64,000 nt of DNA from Robertmurraya andreesenii (GCF_030813005.1 NZ_JAUSTU010000001.1:348384-412383); one strand, 5' to 3'; positions 35,111-43,925 are shown, numbered from the stretch's first letter. The notes: generated by a model not told the origin, from the sequence alone. Program-made: numbers and translations.

Positions 35111-37392
35111 TGGCAATGGTGGAAAAAGAAGTTCAAGCTGAACAAGTGGCTACCTTTGAATCAGGAAACGAAATGGCAGCCATGGCTGCTGCACAAATTA
35201 ACTATCATTTAATGGGGTATTTCCCAATTACTCCTTCGACAGAGGTTGCGCAATATTTAGACCAAATGAAGTCGCGTGGAGAGCATGATATCAAACTCAT
35301 CGCTGCTGATGGAGAGCATGGTTCCGCTGGTATTTGTTACGGAGCTGCCGCTACAGGTGCACGTGTCTTTAATGCAACCAGTGCGAATGGATTCATGTAC
35401 ATGCTTGAGCAGCTTCCTGTACAATCAGGAACACGCTTTCCAATGGTTATGAATCTTGTGACCCGTGCGATCAGCGGGCCGCTGGATATTAGAGGGGACC
35501 ATTCAGATCTATACTTTGCTCTGAATACCGGATGGGTCATATTAACAGCAAGAACGCCTCAAGCGGTCTATGATTTAAATATCATGGCATTAAAGATCGC
35601 TGAGCATTCTAAGGTTCGTCTTCCGGTAATCGTTGCTTACGATGGATTCTTTACCTCTCATCAAAAGCGGAAGGTCCATTATTTTAAGGATAGAAGAGTT
35701 GTTCAAGAATTTGTTGGTGAATGTCCTACAGATTATAATTTCATCCGTGATCCAAAGAAGCCTGTTACGATTGGTGCTCATATGGATGGAAAGGATTTAA
35801 CGAATAACCATTTCCAGCAATCAGAAGCAATGTATGCAGCAGGGGATGTGTTCCAAGAGGTAGCAGCAGAATATGCGAAGCTTTCTGGCCGTGAATACCC
35901 AGTGCTTGACCTCTATCAAATGGAGGATGCTGAGGTAGCCCTATTCCTACTGAACTCTGCTGCTGAATCAGCGAAGGATGTTGTGGATAAGCTGCGTAAG
36001 CAAGGAATAAAAGCAGGTGTTATTAGTCCAAATATTATCCGCCCATTCCCACAAGAAGCGATTCGTAAGGCATTGAAAAATGTAAAAGCTGTACTAGTTG
36101 GGGAGAGAGCTGATTCCTATGGGGCTCATGGTCCAAACCTCACTCATGAAGTGAAGTCAGCTCTGCAGGAGGACAAGGATAACAGGACTATTGTGTTAAG
36201 CAGAGTTTTTGGATTAGGTGGAACCGACTTCTATGCTGATGATGCTGAAAAGTTCTTTGAATTCGCCATTGACGCAATGGAAAAGGGCTATGCAGAGAAA
36301 CCATTTGATTATTATGGACATGTGCCAGGAAATCCGGAGAATGTCCTTAAGCCAGTAATCGAGCCGCAGCATGGAGATGTCTATAATTCAGGTCTAATCG
36401 AAGTGAAGATGGATGAGGAAACAAATAAACTAAAGGTGAAAATACCCCCACTTCGTGCATTGACAACAAAGCCAAAAAGAATTGCATCTGGTCATGGAGC
36501 ATGCCCTGGATGTGGAATTTTTGGTGGGCTTGAGCTCTTTTTCAAAGGGATTGAAGGCGATGTTGTGGTCCTATTCCAGACAGGATGTGCCTATGTAACA
36601 ACGACATCATACCCACATTCATCCCATAAACAAACGATGATGCATAATCTTTTCCAAAATGGTGCAGCAACCCTATCAGGTACGGTTGAAGCCTTCCTAG
36701 AGCTAAAGCGTAGAGGAGAAATTCAAGTATCAGATGACGCCACCTTTGTCATGATCACAGGTGATGGTGGAATGGATATCGGGATGGGTTCTGCTATTGG
36801 TACAGCCCTTCGTAACCATAAGCTGATCATCCTTGAGTACGATAATGAGGGTTATATGAATACAGGCTCGCAAATGTCCTACTCCACACCAATTGGAAAT
36901 ATGACAAGTACAACAAATGTTGGTAAGACGCAAAAAGGGAAGGCCTTCCACCATAAGGATACCCCACAAATTATGGCGTCAACCAATATCCCTTATGTGT
37001 TCACAGGTACGGAAGCATTCCCGCAGGATCTAGTGAAGAAGGCTGCTAAAGCGCAGTGGTATGCTCAAAATGTAGGTACGGTCTATGGAAAAATTCTTAT
37101 CACTTGTCCATTAAACTGGAAATCTGAAGATCGCTATGGAAATACGATAATGGAAGCAGCTGTGAACTGTAATTTCTTCCCACTCTATGAAGTGGAGCAA
37201 GGAATTACTACCATTACCCATGACCCAGAAGCAAAGAAAAAGAAAATTCCTCTTTCCGACTGGTTGAAGTATATGGGTAAGACGAAGCACTTATTGAAGG
37301 AAGAAAATAAGGAAATTCTCTCTGATTTTGAAAAAGAAATTGAAAGAAGATGGCAGCGTCTAAAAGCACAGCATGAAAATCCACTCTTATAA
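35110..37392 (+). CDS. 2-oxoacid:ferredoxin oxidoreductase, alpha-beta fusion (thiamine diphosphate-binding)
   Basis: A 760-residue catalytic subunit. The alpha part (about 20-420) contains ESGNEMAAMAAAQINYH, YFPITPSTEVAQYLD and the domain II region VLVGERADSYGAHGP. The beta part (about 455-760) has the CPGCG motif in HGACPGCGIFGG, and the thiamine site GDGGMDIGMGSAIGTALRN with DNEGYMNTG. It decarboxylates a 2-oxo acid and forms the acyl-CoA. Together with the gamma-delta protein it makes a complete enzyme from two genes. The upstream FNR-like box suggests anaerobic expression. Confidence 0.87.
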   Translation: MAMVEKEVQAEQVATFESGNEMAAMAAAQINYHLMGYFPITPSTEVAQYLDQMKSRGEHDIKLIAADGEHGSAGICYGAAATGARVFNATSANGFMYMLEQLPVQSGTRFPMVMNLVTRAISGPLDIRGDHSDLYFALNTGWVILTARTPQAVYDLNIMALKIAEHSKVRLPVIVAYDGFFTSHQKRKVHYFKDRRVVQEFVGECPTDYNFIRDPKKPVTIGAHMDGKDLTNNHFQQSEAMYAAGDVFQEVAAEYAKLSGREYPVLDLYQMEDAEVALFLLNSAAESAKDVVDKLRKQGIKAGVISPNIIRPFPQEAIRKALKNVKAVLVGERADSYGAHGPNLTHEVKSALQEDKDNRTIVLSRVFGLGGTDFYADDAEKFFEFAIDAMEKGYAEKPFDYYGHVPGNPENVLKPVIEPQHGDVYNSGLIEVKMDEETNKLKVKIPPLRALTTKPKRIASGHGACPGCGIFGGLELFFKGIEGDVVVLFQTGCAYVTTTSYPHSSHKQTMMHNLFQNGAATLSGTVEAFLELKRRGEIQVSDDATFVMITGDGGMDIGMGSAIGTALRNHKLIILEYDNEGYMNTGSQMSYSTPIGNMTSTTNVGKTQKGKAFHHKDTPQIMASTNIPYVFTGTEAFPQDLVKKAAKAQWYAQNVGTVYGKILITCPLNWKSEDRYGNTIMEAAVNCNFFPLYEVEQGITTITHDPEAKKKKIPLSDWLKYMGKTKHLLKEENKEILSDFEKEIERRWQRLKAQHENPLL

Positions 37393-37562
37393 TAAATTTG
37401 AGGCCGTTTCTCGTGAGACGGTCTCTATTTCATAATTTTTTGCAGTTCCGACTATCCATTTTTTATCAAATTGATGGGAGGTGTTTCAAGCGTGAATGTA
37501 GAATATGAGATTTATATTCTATTTTTTGGTCCAATCACGATTATGCTTAAAGGGGGGATACG

Positions 37563-39083
37563 ATGAAGGAAAGGCGGTTGCAAGATGATTTGGCACAGCT
37601 AAAGCGGGATGAAGAATTGCAAGAACTTGAAAAGAAAGTGCAAAAAAATGCAGATCTATACAGAGATTTATTTCTAGAGGCTTTAGATGGAATTATTTTT
37701 TGGAACAATGAGGAAGGAATCATTGAAGCGAATGAATCCGCTTGCAGAATTTTCGAAAGCAGTGAGCAACAGTTAAAGAATAAGAAGCTAGAAGACTTTG
37801 TTTGCTTAAGTCAGAAAAAATATTCGAAAGTATTGAATGAACTTAAACAAAAAGGCTCGGTCAGAGATTCCCTTGTTTTTTTGATGCCTAATGGCCAGAA
37901 GAAAATACTGGAGTTCACAACAAAGCTTCATTCTGTCGATGGTCACCACATGACGATCCTGCGTAACGTAACCGATAGTTATAAAATGGAGCAGGAGCTG
38001 AGGAAACGAGAAGCAAAGTTTCGCAGTATTTTTGAATGCTCCATTGAAGGAATCATCCTTTGGAATAATCAATTTGAAATCGTAGATGTTAATCCCGCTG
38101 TAGAGGAATTATTGAACGAAACGAAGCATGCATTAATAGGGCAGTCAATTTTGTCTATATTGGCTAGAAATAAGATGACGAGGGAACATATCAAAGAACA
38201 AATTCAGCTTCATAAATACACGGAACAATCAAGTGGGATTTTATCATTAACTCTTAGAAACGGTGAAAATTTAGATGTTGAGTATTCGACAAGAAGAAAT
38301 GTATTTTCGAAACTTAACCTGACAACTTTTAGAGATATCACTGCGAAGCTGAAAATGGAAGAACAGCTCCGAAAGTCAGATACGCTAAGTGTGATTGGAC
38401 AGCTTGCAGCGGGGATTGCCCATGAGATCCGCAATCCCTTAACAGCGCTTAAAGGGTTTATTCAGTTACTAGAGGATATGATTAAGGAAGATCACTCTAT
38501 GTATTTTAGTGTCATAAAATCTGAATTAAATAGAATTGATTCCATTATTAATGAATTTCTCATTTTGGCCAAACCAAAAGTTGTTCAATACATAGACAGC
38601 GACATTGTGAATATCATGAAGGATACAATTGAATTATTGAAACCACAGGCAGTATTACATAATGTGCAGTTTAAATTCGAAGTGGAAGATGAAATCCCTA
38701 CCATTGTTTGTGAACCTAATCAGCTTAAGAAAGTTTTCATAAATTTGATCAAAAATGCGATTGAAGTGATGCCAAATGGTGGCTTTATTACGATAAACTT
38801 GAGATTATTAGAGGGGAAAGAGATTCTCATCTCTATTCAGGATGAAGGAGAGGGCATCCCTCCAGAAAAATTACAGATGTTAGGTGAGCCATTCTATACG
38901 ACAAAGGAAAAAGGAACCGGCTTAGGATTGATGGTTTCCTATCAAATTATTGATGAACATAATGGGCAAATTGAAATTGAAAGTGTGCAAGGAAAAGGGA
39001 CTACTTTTTTGATTAGACTTCCTACCCGAAAGGATGACAGACAGAATGAAGGAATACACAAGCATCCAAACGATTATAGGTGA
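37563..39083 (+). CDS. Soluble PAS-PAS sensor histidine kinase, sporulation-kinase type
   Basis: A 506-residue kinase with no membrane helix. An N-terminal coiled coil is followed by two PAS domains (about 35-150 and 155-275, with the repeated LDGIIFWNN / IEGIILWNN motif), a HisKA box with His287 (AAGIAHEIRNPLTALKGFIQLLE), and an ATPase domain (NLIKNAIEVMPNGG, DEGEGIPPEKL, GTGLGLMVS). The layout is that of KinA/KinE-type kinases feeding Spo0F. There is no regulator next door, as usual for those kinases. It lies between the ferredoxin oxidoreductase and fix operons. The ligand is unknown; no heme or FAD signature can be called by eye. Confidence 0.88.
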   Translation: MKERRLQDDLAQLKRDEELQELEKKVQKNADLYRDLFLEALDGIIFWNNEEGIIEANESACRIFESSEQQLKNKKLEDFVCLSQKKYSKVLNELKQKGSVRDSLVFLMPNGQKKILEFTTKLHSVDGHHMTILRNVTDSYKMEQELRKREAKFRSIFECSIEGIILWNNQFEIVDVNPAVEELLNETKHALIGQSILSILARNKMTREHIKEQIQLHKYTEQSSGILSLTLRNGENLDVEYSTRRNVFSKLNLTTFRDITAKLKMEEQLRKSDTLSVIGQLAAGIAHEIRNPLTALKGFIQLLEDMIKEDHSMYFSVIKSELNRIDSIINEFLILAKPKVVQYIDSDIVNIMKDTIELLKPQAVLHNVQFKFEVEDEIPTIVCEPNQLKKVFINLIKNAIEVMPNGGFITINLRLLEGKEILISIQDEGEGIPPEKLQMLGEPFYTTKEKGTGLGLMVSYQIIDEHNGQIEIESVQGKGTTFLIRLPTRKDDRQNEGIHKHPNDYR

Positions 39084-39540
39084 ACTCTATATTGTCATAG
39101 AGGATGAGAGGATTGTAGCCATCCATATGGGTGAAGAGGACTTTTTACAATCTGAAAATCCAAGTCACATGACTAATAATAGAAATCATCCGTTATTAAA
39201 TGAAGCTTCTCGGCAGTTACAGGAGTACCTGTCGGGGAAGCGGTCAGAATTTGATTTACCCTTAAAGGTTGAAGGGACAGAGTTTCAAATGAAGGTATGG
39301 AAACAGCTTCAGTCAATCCCCTATGGAAAGACTAGCAGCTATCAAGATGTTGCTGCTGCAATAGGTAATGAGAAAGCGGTCAGGGCTATCGGACAAGCCA
39401 ATAAAGCAAATAGACTGCCAATAATTATTCCTTGTCATCGTGTCATAGGAAAAAATCAGTCATTGACTGGATATGCAGGAAAACGCATAAATATTAAAGA
39501 AGAACTGCTGTTGATAGAAGGTGCACCCTTTAAGAAATAG
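39046..39540 (+). CDS. ogt: Methylated-DNA--protein-cysteine methyltransferase
   Basis: Suicide DNA repair protein that takes the methyl group from O6-methylguanine. About 164 residues. The active site is Cys in IIIPCHRVIGKN, preceded by the helix-turn-helix YGKTSSYQDVAAAIGNEKAVRAIGQANKANR. Start candidates are ATG 39034 and ATG 39046; I prefer 39046 (MKEYTSIQTIIGEL) from fit with the family and spacing to AAAGG. Either overlaps the 3' end of the kinase gene, so the two are co-transcribed. Confidence 0.92.
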   Translation: MKEYTSIQTIIGELYIVIEDERIVAIHMGEEDFLQSENPSHMTNNRNHPLLNEASRQLQEYLSGKRSEFDLPLKVEGTEFQMKVWKQLQSIPYGKTSSYQDVAAAIGNEKAVRAIGQANKANRLPIIIPCHRVIGKNQSLTGYAGKRINIKEELLLIEGAPFKK

Positions 39541-39569
39541 ATAAAAACCTCCTAAGTAAGTGCGGAAAA

Positions 39570-39576
39570 TGTCGAA
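39570..39576 (+). promoter_or_regulatory. Possible Spo0A box upstream of Spo0E-like gene
   Basis: TGTCGAA, the core of the 0A box, lies 180 bp before the Spo0E-like gene. A seven-base match is weak on its own. Confidence 0.25.
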
Positions 39577-39756
39577 AGTATTGCCGAAACAGAAGGTTTC
39601 TTAACCTTTTTGAGAATATTCGATAAAAATTTTGTCTAAAATTGCGATTCTATTTACTTTTGTATAAATTCTTGCCATAATTCATCAAGTAGGTTTAATA
39701 TTCTAGTCATAGGTCATTGGAAGGATTACGGGATGAATACTTAGGGGGAAAAGACT

Positions 39757-39999
39757 GTGGGATACGATAGCAGTATGATACTAGATGAAATTCAAAAAAA
39801 GAGAGAGATAATGATGGAAACCGCTAAGAGAAAGGGTTTCACAAACGATGACACGGTTCGTTACAGCCAGGAATTAGATCAACTTATCTATGAATATCAA
39901 TGCCATTCTAAAAGACCAGGAAAGAGACAAGATGAAATAAGAATGGGGATCACTCAAATTATGTGGACGCTGCCGTCGGTACATTTAATAGTCCAGTAA
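39757..39999 (+). CDS. Spo0E-like aspartyl-phosphate phosphatase
   Basis: An 80-residue protein with the Spo0E-family hairpin: helix ILDEIQKKREIMMETAKRKG and the diagnostic SQELDQLIYEY motif, as in Spo0E, YisI and YnzD. These remove phosphate from Spo0A~P and delay sporulation. The tail after residue 58 is not typical. GTG start at 39757 with AGGGGGA seven bases upstream. Its place near a sporulation-type kinase gene is suggestive but may be chance. Confidence 0.82.
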   Translation: MGYDSSMILDEIQKKREIMMETAKRKGFTNDDTVRYSQELDQLIYEYQCHSKRPGKRQDEIRMGITQIMWTLPSVHLIVQ

Positions 40000-40026
40000 A
40001 TTCATTATAAATAGCAATGTTGGGGG

Positions 40027-40052
40027 AAGGTTCTATCAGAGGGCCTTTTTTT
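40027..40052 (+). terminator. Intrinsic terminator after Spo0E-like gene
   Basis: AAGGTTCT pairs with the GGGCCTT side through G-C and G-T pairs, then eight T. Confidence 0.7.
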
Positions 40053-40095
40053 TATTTTTCTAAAAAGATATCCATTTGGGAAATATTCGCACTTG

Positions 40096-40111
40096 TGTGA
40101 TTTTTATCATA
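40096..40111 (+). promoter_or_regulatory. FNR-like box with -10 element (fixABCX promoter)
   Basis: TGTGA-TTTTTA-TCATA has one mismatch to TGTGA-N6-TCACA. TATGAT at 40134-40139 is five of six to the SigA -10, and places the box centre about 42 bp before the inferred start site. Confidence 0.6.
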
Positions 40112-40282
40112 GTTTGTTACAAATTGTTTTTTATATGATGTTGGTAAATGTAATTTATCATCTATTAAAAATTTACCTCTTAGATTTCCAGTAGTTTTTC
40201 TTCAAACACCATTTGATTATTCTGCACAAATAGAGTATGAAACTTCACCTTCAACGAGAATGAACCCGTTTGTACATTTCTG

Positions 40283-40306
40283 TTCTATAGGATCTAGACT
40301 ATAGAA
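40283..40306. repeat. Perfect inverted repeat in fixA leader
   Basis: TTCTATAG (40283-40290), an 8-bp spacer, then CTATAGAA (40299-40306). No T run follows, so it is more like an operator or RNA hairpin than a terminator. Confidence 0.6.
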
Positions 40307-40366
40307 GGCATGACAAAATATATCCACTATTAAGCAATACCAATCGAGAAGGGGGTTTTTTTAAGC

Positions 40367-41188
40367 ATGCATATTGTCGTTTGTGTCAAACAAGTACCAG
40401 ACACAAAAATAATTAAGATCAATCCAAGGACGAACACGCTTGACCGTCGAAGTGCCCCAGCCATCCTGAATCCTTATGATGCGCACGCAGTCCAAGAAGC
40501 AGTTAAACTAAAGGAAAAACTGGGAAAGGGGAAAATTTCAGTTTTGTCGATGGGTCCACCGCAAGCAACGGAGGTTATTAAAAAATCCATTGAGATTGGT
40601 GCGGATGAAGGATATCTAATTTCTGACCGTGCTTTTGCTGGTGCGGACACGCTCGCAACCAGTTATGCATTATCAAAGGCTTTGGAGAAGATTGCTGATG
40701 AACTGCCAATTGACATGGTTCTTTGTGGAAAGCATGCGATCGATGGCGATACGGGTCAGGTCGGTCCAGGTATCGCAAGAAGATTGGATATCCCTCCCGT
40801 GACGAATGTCATAGAAGTATGTGAAATTAATAAGCAAGAGAAGATGGCAGTGGTCAAAAGAAAGCTTACAAATGGCTACGAACTGGTTCAAGTGAAACTG
40901 CCTTGTCTGTTAACCGTAGAGAAGGAAATTAACATGATTGAGTATTCTCCTCTGCCAAACATGATTAAGGCTGCTAGATATAAAGCCAATATTTGGACCG
41001 TAGCGGATTTGGGCGAGGTAGATAAGACACAGCTTGGTTTAAAGGGCTCTCCTACAGTAGTTGGAAAAATGTTTACCCCTCCAAAGCTTGAGGGCGGAAA
41101 GATGCTAGAAGGTTCCTCAGATGAACAGATTGCACAGCTTATGGAGGTTCTAATGGAGCGGAAAGAGCTCTTAAATGTGAGTAATTAA
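40367..41188 (+). CDS. fixA: FixA, electron-transfer flavoprotein beta subunit
   Basis: A 273-residue ETF-beta family protein (start MHIVVCVKQVPDTKIIKINP; GADEGYLISD; GKHAIDGDTGQVGPGIARRLDIP). With FixB it forms the flavoprotein heterodimer of a FixABCX complex. In bifurcating members this subunit binds NADH and the bifurcating FAD. The presence of fixB, fixC and fixX directly downstream separates it from the ordinary etfBA of fatty acid oxidation. AAGGGGG lies about 10 bases before the ATG. Confidence 0.92.
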   Translation: MHIVVCVKQVPDTKIIKINPRTNTLDRRSAPAILNPYDAHAVQEAVKLKEKLGKGKISVLSMGPPQATEVIKKSIEIGADEGYLISDRAFAGADTLATSYALSKALEKIADELPIDMVLCGKHAIDGDTGQVGPGIARRLDIPPVTNVIEVCEINKQEKMAVVKRKLTNGYELVQVKLPCLLTVEKEINMIEYSPLPNMIKAARYKANIWTVADLGEVDKTQLGLKGSPTVVGKMFTPPKLEGGKMLEGSSDEQIAQLMEVLMERKELLNVSN

Positions 41189-41238
41189 CGAAAAATTGCT
41201 ATTTTTGCCAATATAATTGATAGATTGGGGGATCATCC

Positions 41239-42267
41239 ATGATTGAAGAATACCGTGGAGTTTGGGTATTCATTGAGCAGAATGATGGTGAAATTGAGGG
41301 GGTATCACTCGAGTTACTTGGTGCTGGTCGCAAGCTTGCTGATAAACTAGAGGTCCCACTTGCCGGTGTTTTGCTTGGTGAGGGAATAAGAGAGCTTTAT
41401 TCTAAGCTGATAGGTTATGGTGCGGATATTGTCTATTGCATAGACCATCCAGTATTGCGGGATTATCGAACAGAGTCCTACATGAAGGGTGTAAATTATC
41501 TTGCTGAGAAATACAAGCCAGAAATTTTCTTATTTGGTGCTACTCCAAATGGAAAGGATTTAGCTAGTGCGATCGCAACCGATCTGAGCACAGGGCTAAC
41601 TGCAGATACAACGATGTTAGATGTGGATGTGGAAAAAAGACTATTGGAGGCAAGCCGACCTGCCTTCGGTGGAAACATAATGGCGACGATTCTATGTAAG
41701 AAGCATCGTCCACAAATGGCTACGGTGAGGCCAAAGGTGATGAAGGCACTTCCATTTGATGCAACGAGACAAGGTGAGATTATCGAGGAAACGATCGACC
41801 TGTCAGAAGAGACGATGCGGACAAAAGTGCTTGAAATTGTGAAGGATGTAACAAAAAATGCTAAACTAGCTGATGCCCACGTCATCGTATGCGGTGGAAA
41901 AGGGATGGGGGATGCGGCTGGCTTCCAGTTGATTCATGATCTTGCAGAAACGATCGGAGCAAGTGTAGGAGGGACAAGAGACGTCATTGAAGCAGGTTGG
42001 CTTCCTCATGAGCTGCAAATTGGCCAAACAGGAGAAACCGTTACTCCTAAGATTTATTTTGCCATCGGAATCTCAGGAGCGATTCAGCATGTTGTGGGGA
42101 TGAAGAACTCTGAATTGATTATCGCCATCAATAAGGATCCGAATGCAGCGATATTTGAGGTCGCTACCTATGGCATTGTTGGAGATGCATTGGAAATTGT
42201 ACCGAAGTTAATAGAACAGTTTAAAGAGCAACAGAAAAGCATGGGGGGTGAGCTTAACTATGCCTGA
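41239..42267 (+). CDS. fixB: FixB, electron-transfer flavoprotein alpha subunit
   Basis: A 342-residue ETF-alpha protein. The C-terminal FAD domain is clear: VCGGKGMGDAAGFQLIHDLA, VGGTRDVIEAGWLPHELQIGQTG, and ISGAIQHVVGMKNSELIIAINKDPNAAIFEVATYGIVGD. The N-terminal domain begins YRGVWVFIEQNDGEIEGVSLELLG. It lies 50 bp after fixA and overlaps fixC by 8 bp. GGGGGA precedes the ATG. Confidence 0.92.
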   Translation: MIEEYRGVWVFIEQNDGEIEGVSLELLGAGRKLADKLEVPLAGVLLGEGIRELYSKLIGYGADIVYCIDHPVLRDYRTESYMKGVNYLAEKYKPEIFLFGATPNGKDLASAIATDLSTGLTADTTMLDVDVEKRLLEASRPAFGGNIMATILCKKHRPQMATVRPKVMKALPFDATRQGEIIEETIDLSEETMRTKVLEIVKDVTKNAKLADAHVIVCGGKGMGDAAGFQLIHDLAETIGASVGGTRDVIEAGWLPHELQIGQTGETVTPKIYFAIGISGAIQHVVGMKNSELIIAINKDPNAAIFEVATYGIVGDALEIVPKLIEQFKEQQKSMGGELNYA

Positions 42268-43555
42268 GAAGTTTGATGTGATCGTTGTAGGGGCTGGTCC
42301 TGCGGGTACCGCCTGTGCCTATACTTGTGCCAAAAATGGATTAAAAGTATTACAAATTGAGCGTGGAGAATATCCGGGCAGTAAGAACGTAATGGGAGGC
42401 GTTCTTTACCGAAAGCAAATGGAAGACATAATTCCAGAGTTTTGGAAGGAGGCACCGCTTGAGCGACCGATCATCGAGCAGCGCTTTTGGATGATGGATC
42501 AGGAATCAACCGTTACCTTCGGTTATAAGGGTCTGGAATGGGGAGTGGAGCCTTATAATAACTTTACCGTCTTGCGAGCACCCTTCGATCAATGGTTTGC
42601 TAAGAAAGGGGTCGAAGAGGGCGTTCTATTAATCAATGAGACAGTTGTGACAGAATGTATCGTCGAAAATGGAAAGGTAATAGGGGTAAGAACCGATCGT
42701 CCTGATGGAGACATTCATGCAGATGTAGTAGTGCTGGCCGATGGAGTCAACTCCCTTTTAGCAAAGGAATTAGGGTTTCATAAGGAGTTAAGACCCGATG
42801 AGGTAGCCCTCACGGTGATGGAGGTTATTAATCTTCCAAAGGACAAAATCAATGACCGTTTCAATTTAGAAGATAATCAAGGCTGTACGATCGAAATTTT
42901 TGGTGATTCGACCAAAGGAAATTTAGGCACCGCTTTTCTCTACACCAACAAAGACAGCTTGAATATTGGAGTGGGAACCACCTTGTCCAGTATGATGAAG
43001 GCAAAGCTCAAACCGTATGATTTATTGGATTATCTGAAAACACATCCTATGGTAGCTCCCCTTTTAGCAGGTGGAGAATCAGCGGAATATTTGGCCCATC
43101 TAATTCCAGAGGGCGGCTACAACTCTGTGCCTAAGGTGGCAGGAAATGGCGTTTTGGTGGTTGGAGATGCAGCCCAGTTTGTGAACGCCATCCACCGTGA
43201 GGGGTCTAATATGGCCATGACCTCAGGGAAAATGGCGGCTGAAGCAGTGATCAAGGCGAAGGAGCGGAATGATTATAGTGAAGCGAGCCTAAATAGCTAT
43301 CGTGAAGCACTAAACAATAGCTTTATTATGAAGGATCTCGAAAAATATAAGGATGCTGCCCATACGTTTGAAAATCATCCACAATATTTCAAGGAATATG
43401 TACCGATGATGAATCAGGCCATGAGCAAATTCTTCACCGTCGATGGTACGCCAAAGAAAGAGAAACAAAAGCAGATCATGAAGAGCTTTACGAGTGAAAA
43501 AGGGACCTTTGGTGTGATCAAGGATATTTATCGAGCATGGAAGGCGGTGAAATAA
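42260..43555 (+). CDS. fixC: FixC, flavoprotein:quinone oxidoreductase
   Basis: A 431-residue FAD protein of the FixC/ETF-QO family. The dinucleotide-binding motif VVGAGPAGTACAY starts at about residue 9, and GDAAQFVNAIHREGSNMAMTSG is the second FAD contact. Compared with classic ETF-QO it lacks the fused ferredoxin domain, supplied here by FixX. The start is ATG 42260 with GGGGGGTGAG upstream, inside the end of fixB. It delivers the higher-potential electron to quinone. Confidence 0.92.
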   Translation: MPEKFDVIVVGAGPAGTACAYTCAKNGLKVLQIERGEYPGSKNVMGGVLYRKQMEDIIPEFWKEAPLERPIIEQRFWMMDQESTVTFGYKGLEWGVEPYNNFTVLRAPFDQWFAKKGVEEGVLLINETVVTECIVENGKVIGVRTDRPDGDIHADVVVLADGVNSLLAKELGFHKELRPDEVALTVMEVINLPKDKINDRFNLEDNQGCTIEIFGDSTKGNLGTAFLYTNKDSLNIGVGTTLSSMMKAKLKPYDLLDYLKTHPMVAPLLAGGESAEYLAHLIPEGGYNSVPKVAGNGVLVVGDAAQFVNAIHREGSNMAMTSGKMAAEAVIKAKERNDYSEASLNSYREALNNSFIMKDLEKYKDAAHTFENHPQYFKEYVPMMNQAMSKFFTVDGTPKKEKQKQIMKSFTSEKGTFGVIKDIYRAWKAVK

Positions 43556-43839
43556 TGTCAACAACCACAATTGAAGAAAAACAATATTTGACTCGATTCA
43601 GGGCTGACACTAAGTCTCACTTAACCGTGCTTGATCACGATCTTTGTCAGACACAATGTCCTGATAAATTATGCACCCTTTTTTGCCCAGGAGAAGTGTA
43701 CAAATGGGAAGGGAATCGAATGCAGGTAGGCTATGAGGGCTGTCATGAATGTGGTAGCTGTCGCATTGGCTGCCCTCACCAAAATATTAAGTGGGAATAT
43801 CCAAAGGGCGGACATGGGATTGTTTTTCGATTGGCTTAA
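43555..43839 (+). CDS. fixX: FixX, ferredoxin-like protein
   Basis: A 94-residue ferredoxin partner of FixC. It has eight cysteines in two groups: CQTQCPDKLCTLFCP and CHECGSCRIGCPH. The second is a standard [4Fe-4S] motif; the first is the FixX-specific variant. ATG 43555 is joined to the fixC stop (TAATG), with GGAAGGCGGTG upstream, so the longer frame from 43537 is not the gene. It ends the operon before a strong terminator. Confidence 0.92.
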   Translation: MSTTTIEEKQYLTRFRADTKSHLTVLDHDLCQTQCPDKLCTLFCPGEVYKWEGNRMQVGYEGCHECGSCRIGCPHQNIKWEYPKGGHGIVFRLA

Positions 43840-43880
43840 TGAATAGAAGAGCTCCTTAAAGCTTGCAAAAAATAGACAAA

Positions 43881-43919
43881 GGAAAAAACACAAGTCGAAG
43901 AGGCTTGTGTTTTTTCCTT
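43881..43919. terminator. Strong bidirectional terminator after fixX
   Basis: Perfect 14-bp stem (43881-43894 and 43904-43917) between convergent genes, A-rich on the left and T-rich on the right. Confidence 0.9.
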
Positions 43920-43925
43920 TCATGC

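Larger units (their letters stand above)
40000..40366 (+). promoter_or_regulatory. 367-bp leader and promoter region of fixABCX
   Basis: Contains a terminator of the upstream gene (40027-40052), an FNR-like box at 40096-40111 with TATGAT 30.5 bp after its centre, and a perfect inverted repeat at 40283-40306. The inferred start site near 40146 would give a leader of about 220 nt. No ORF is visible. Confidence 0.5.
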
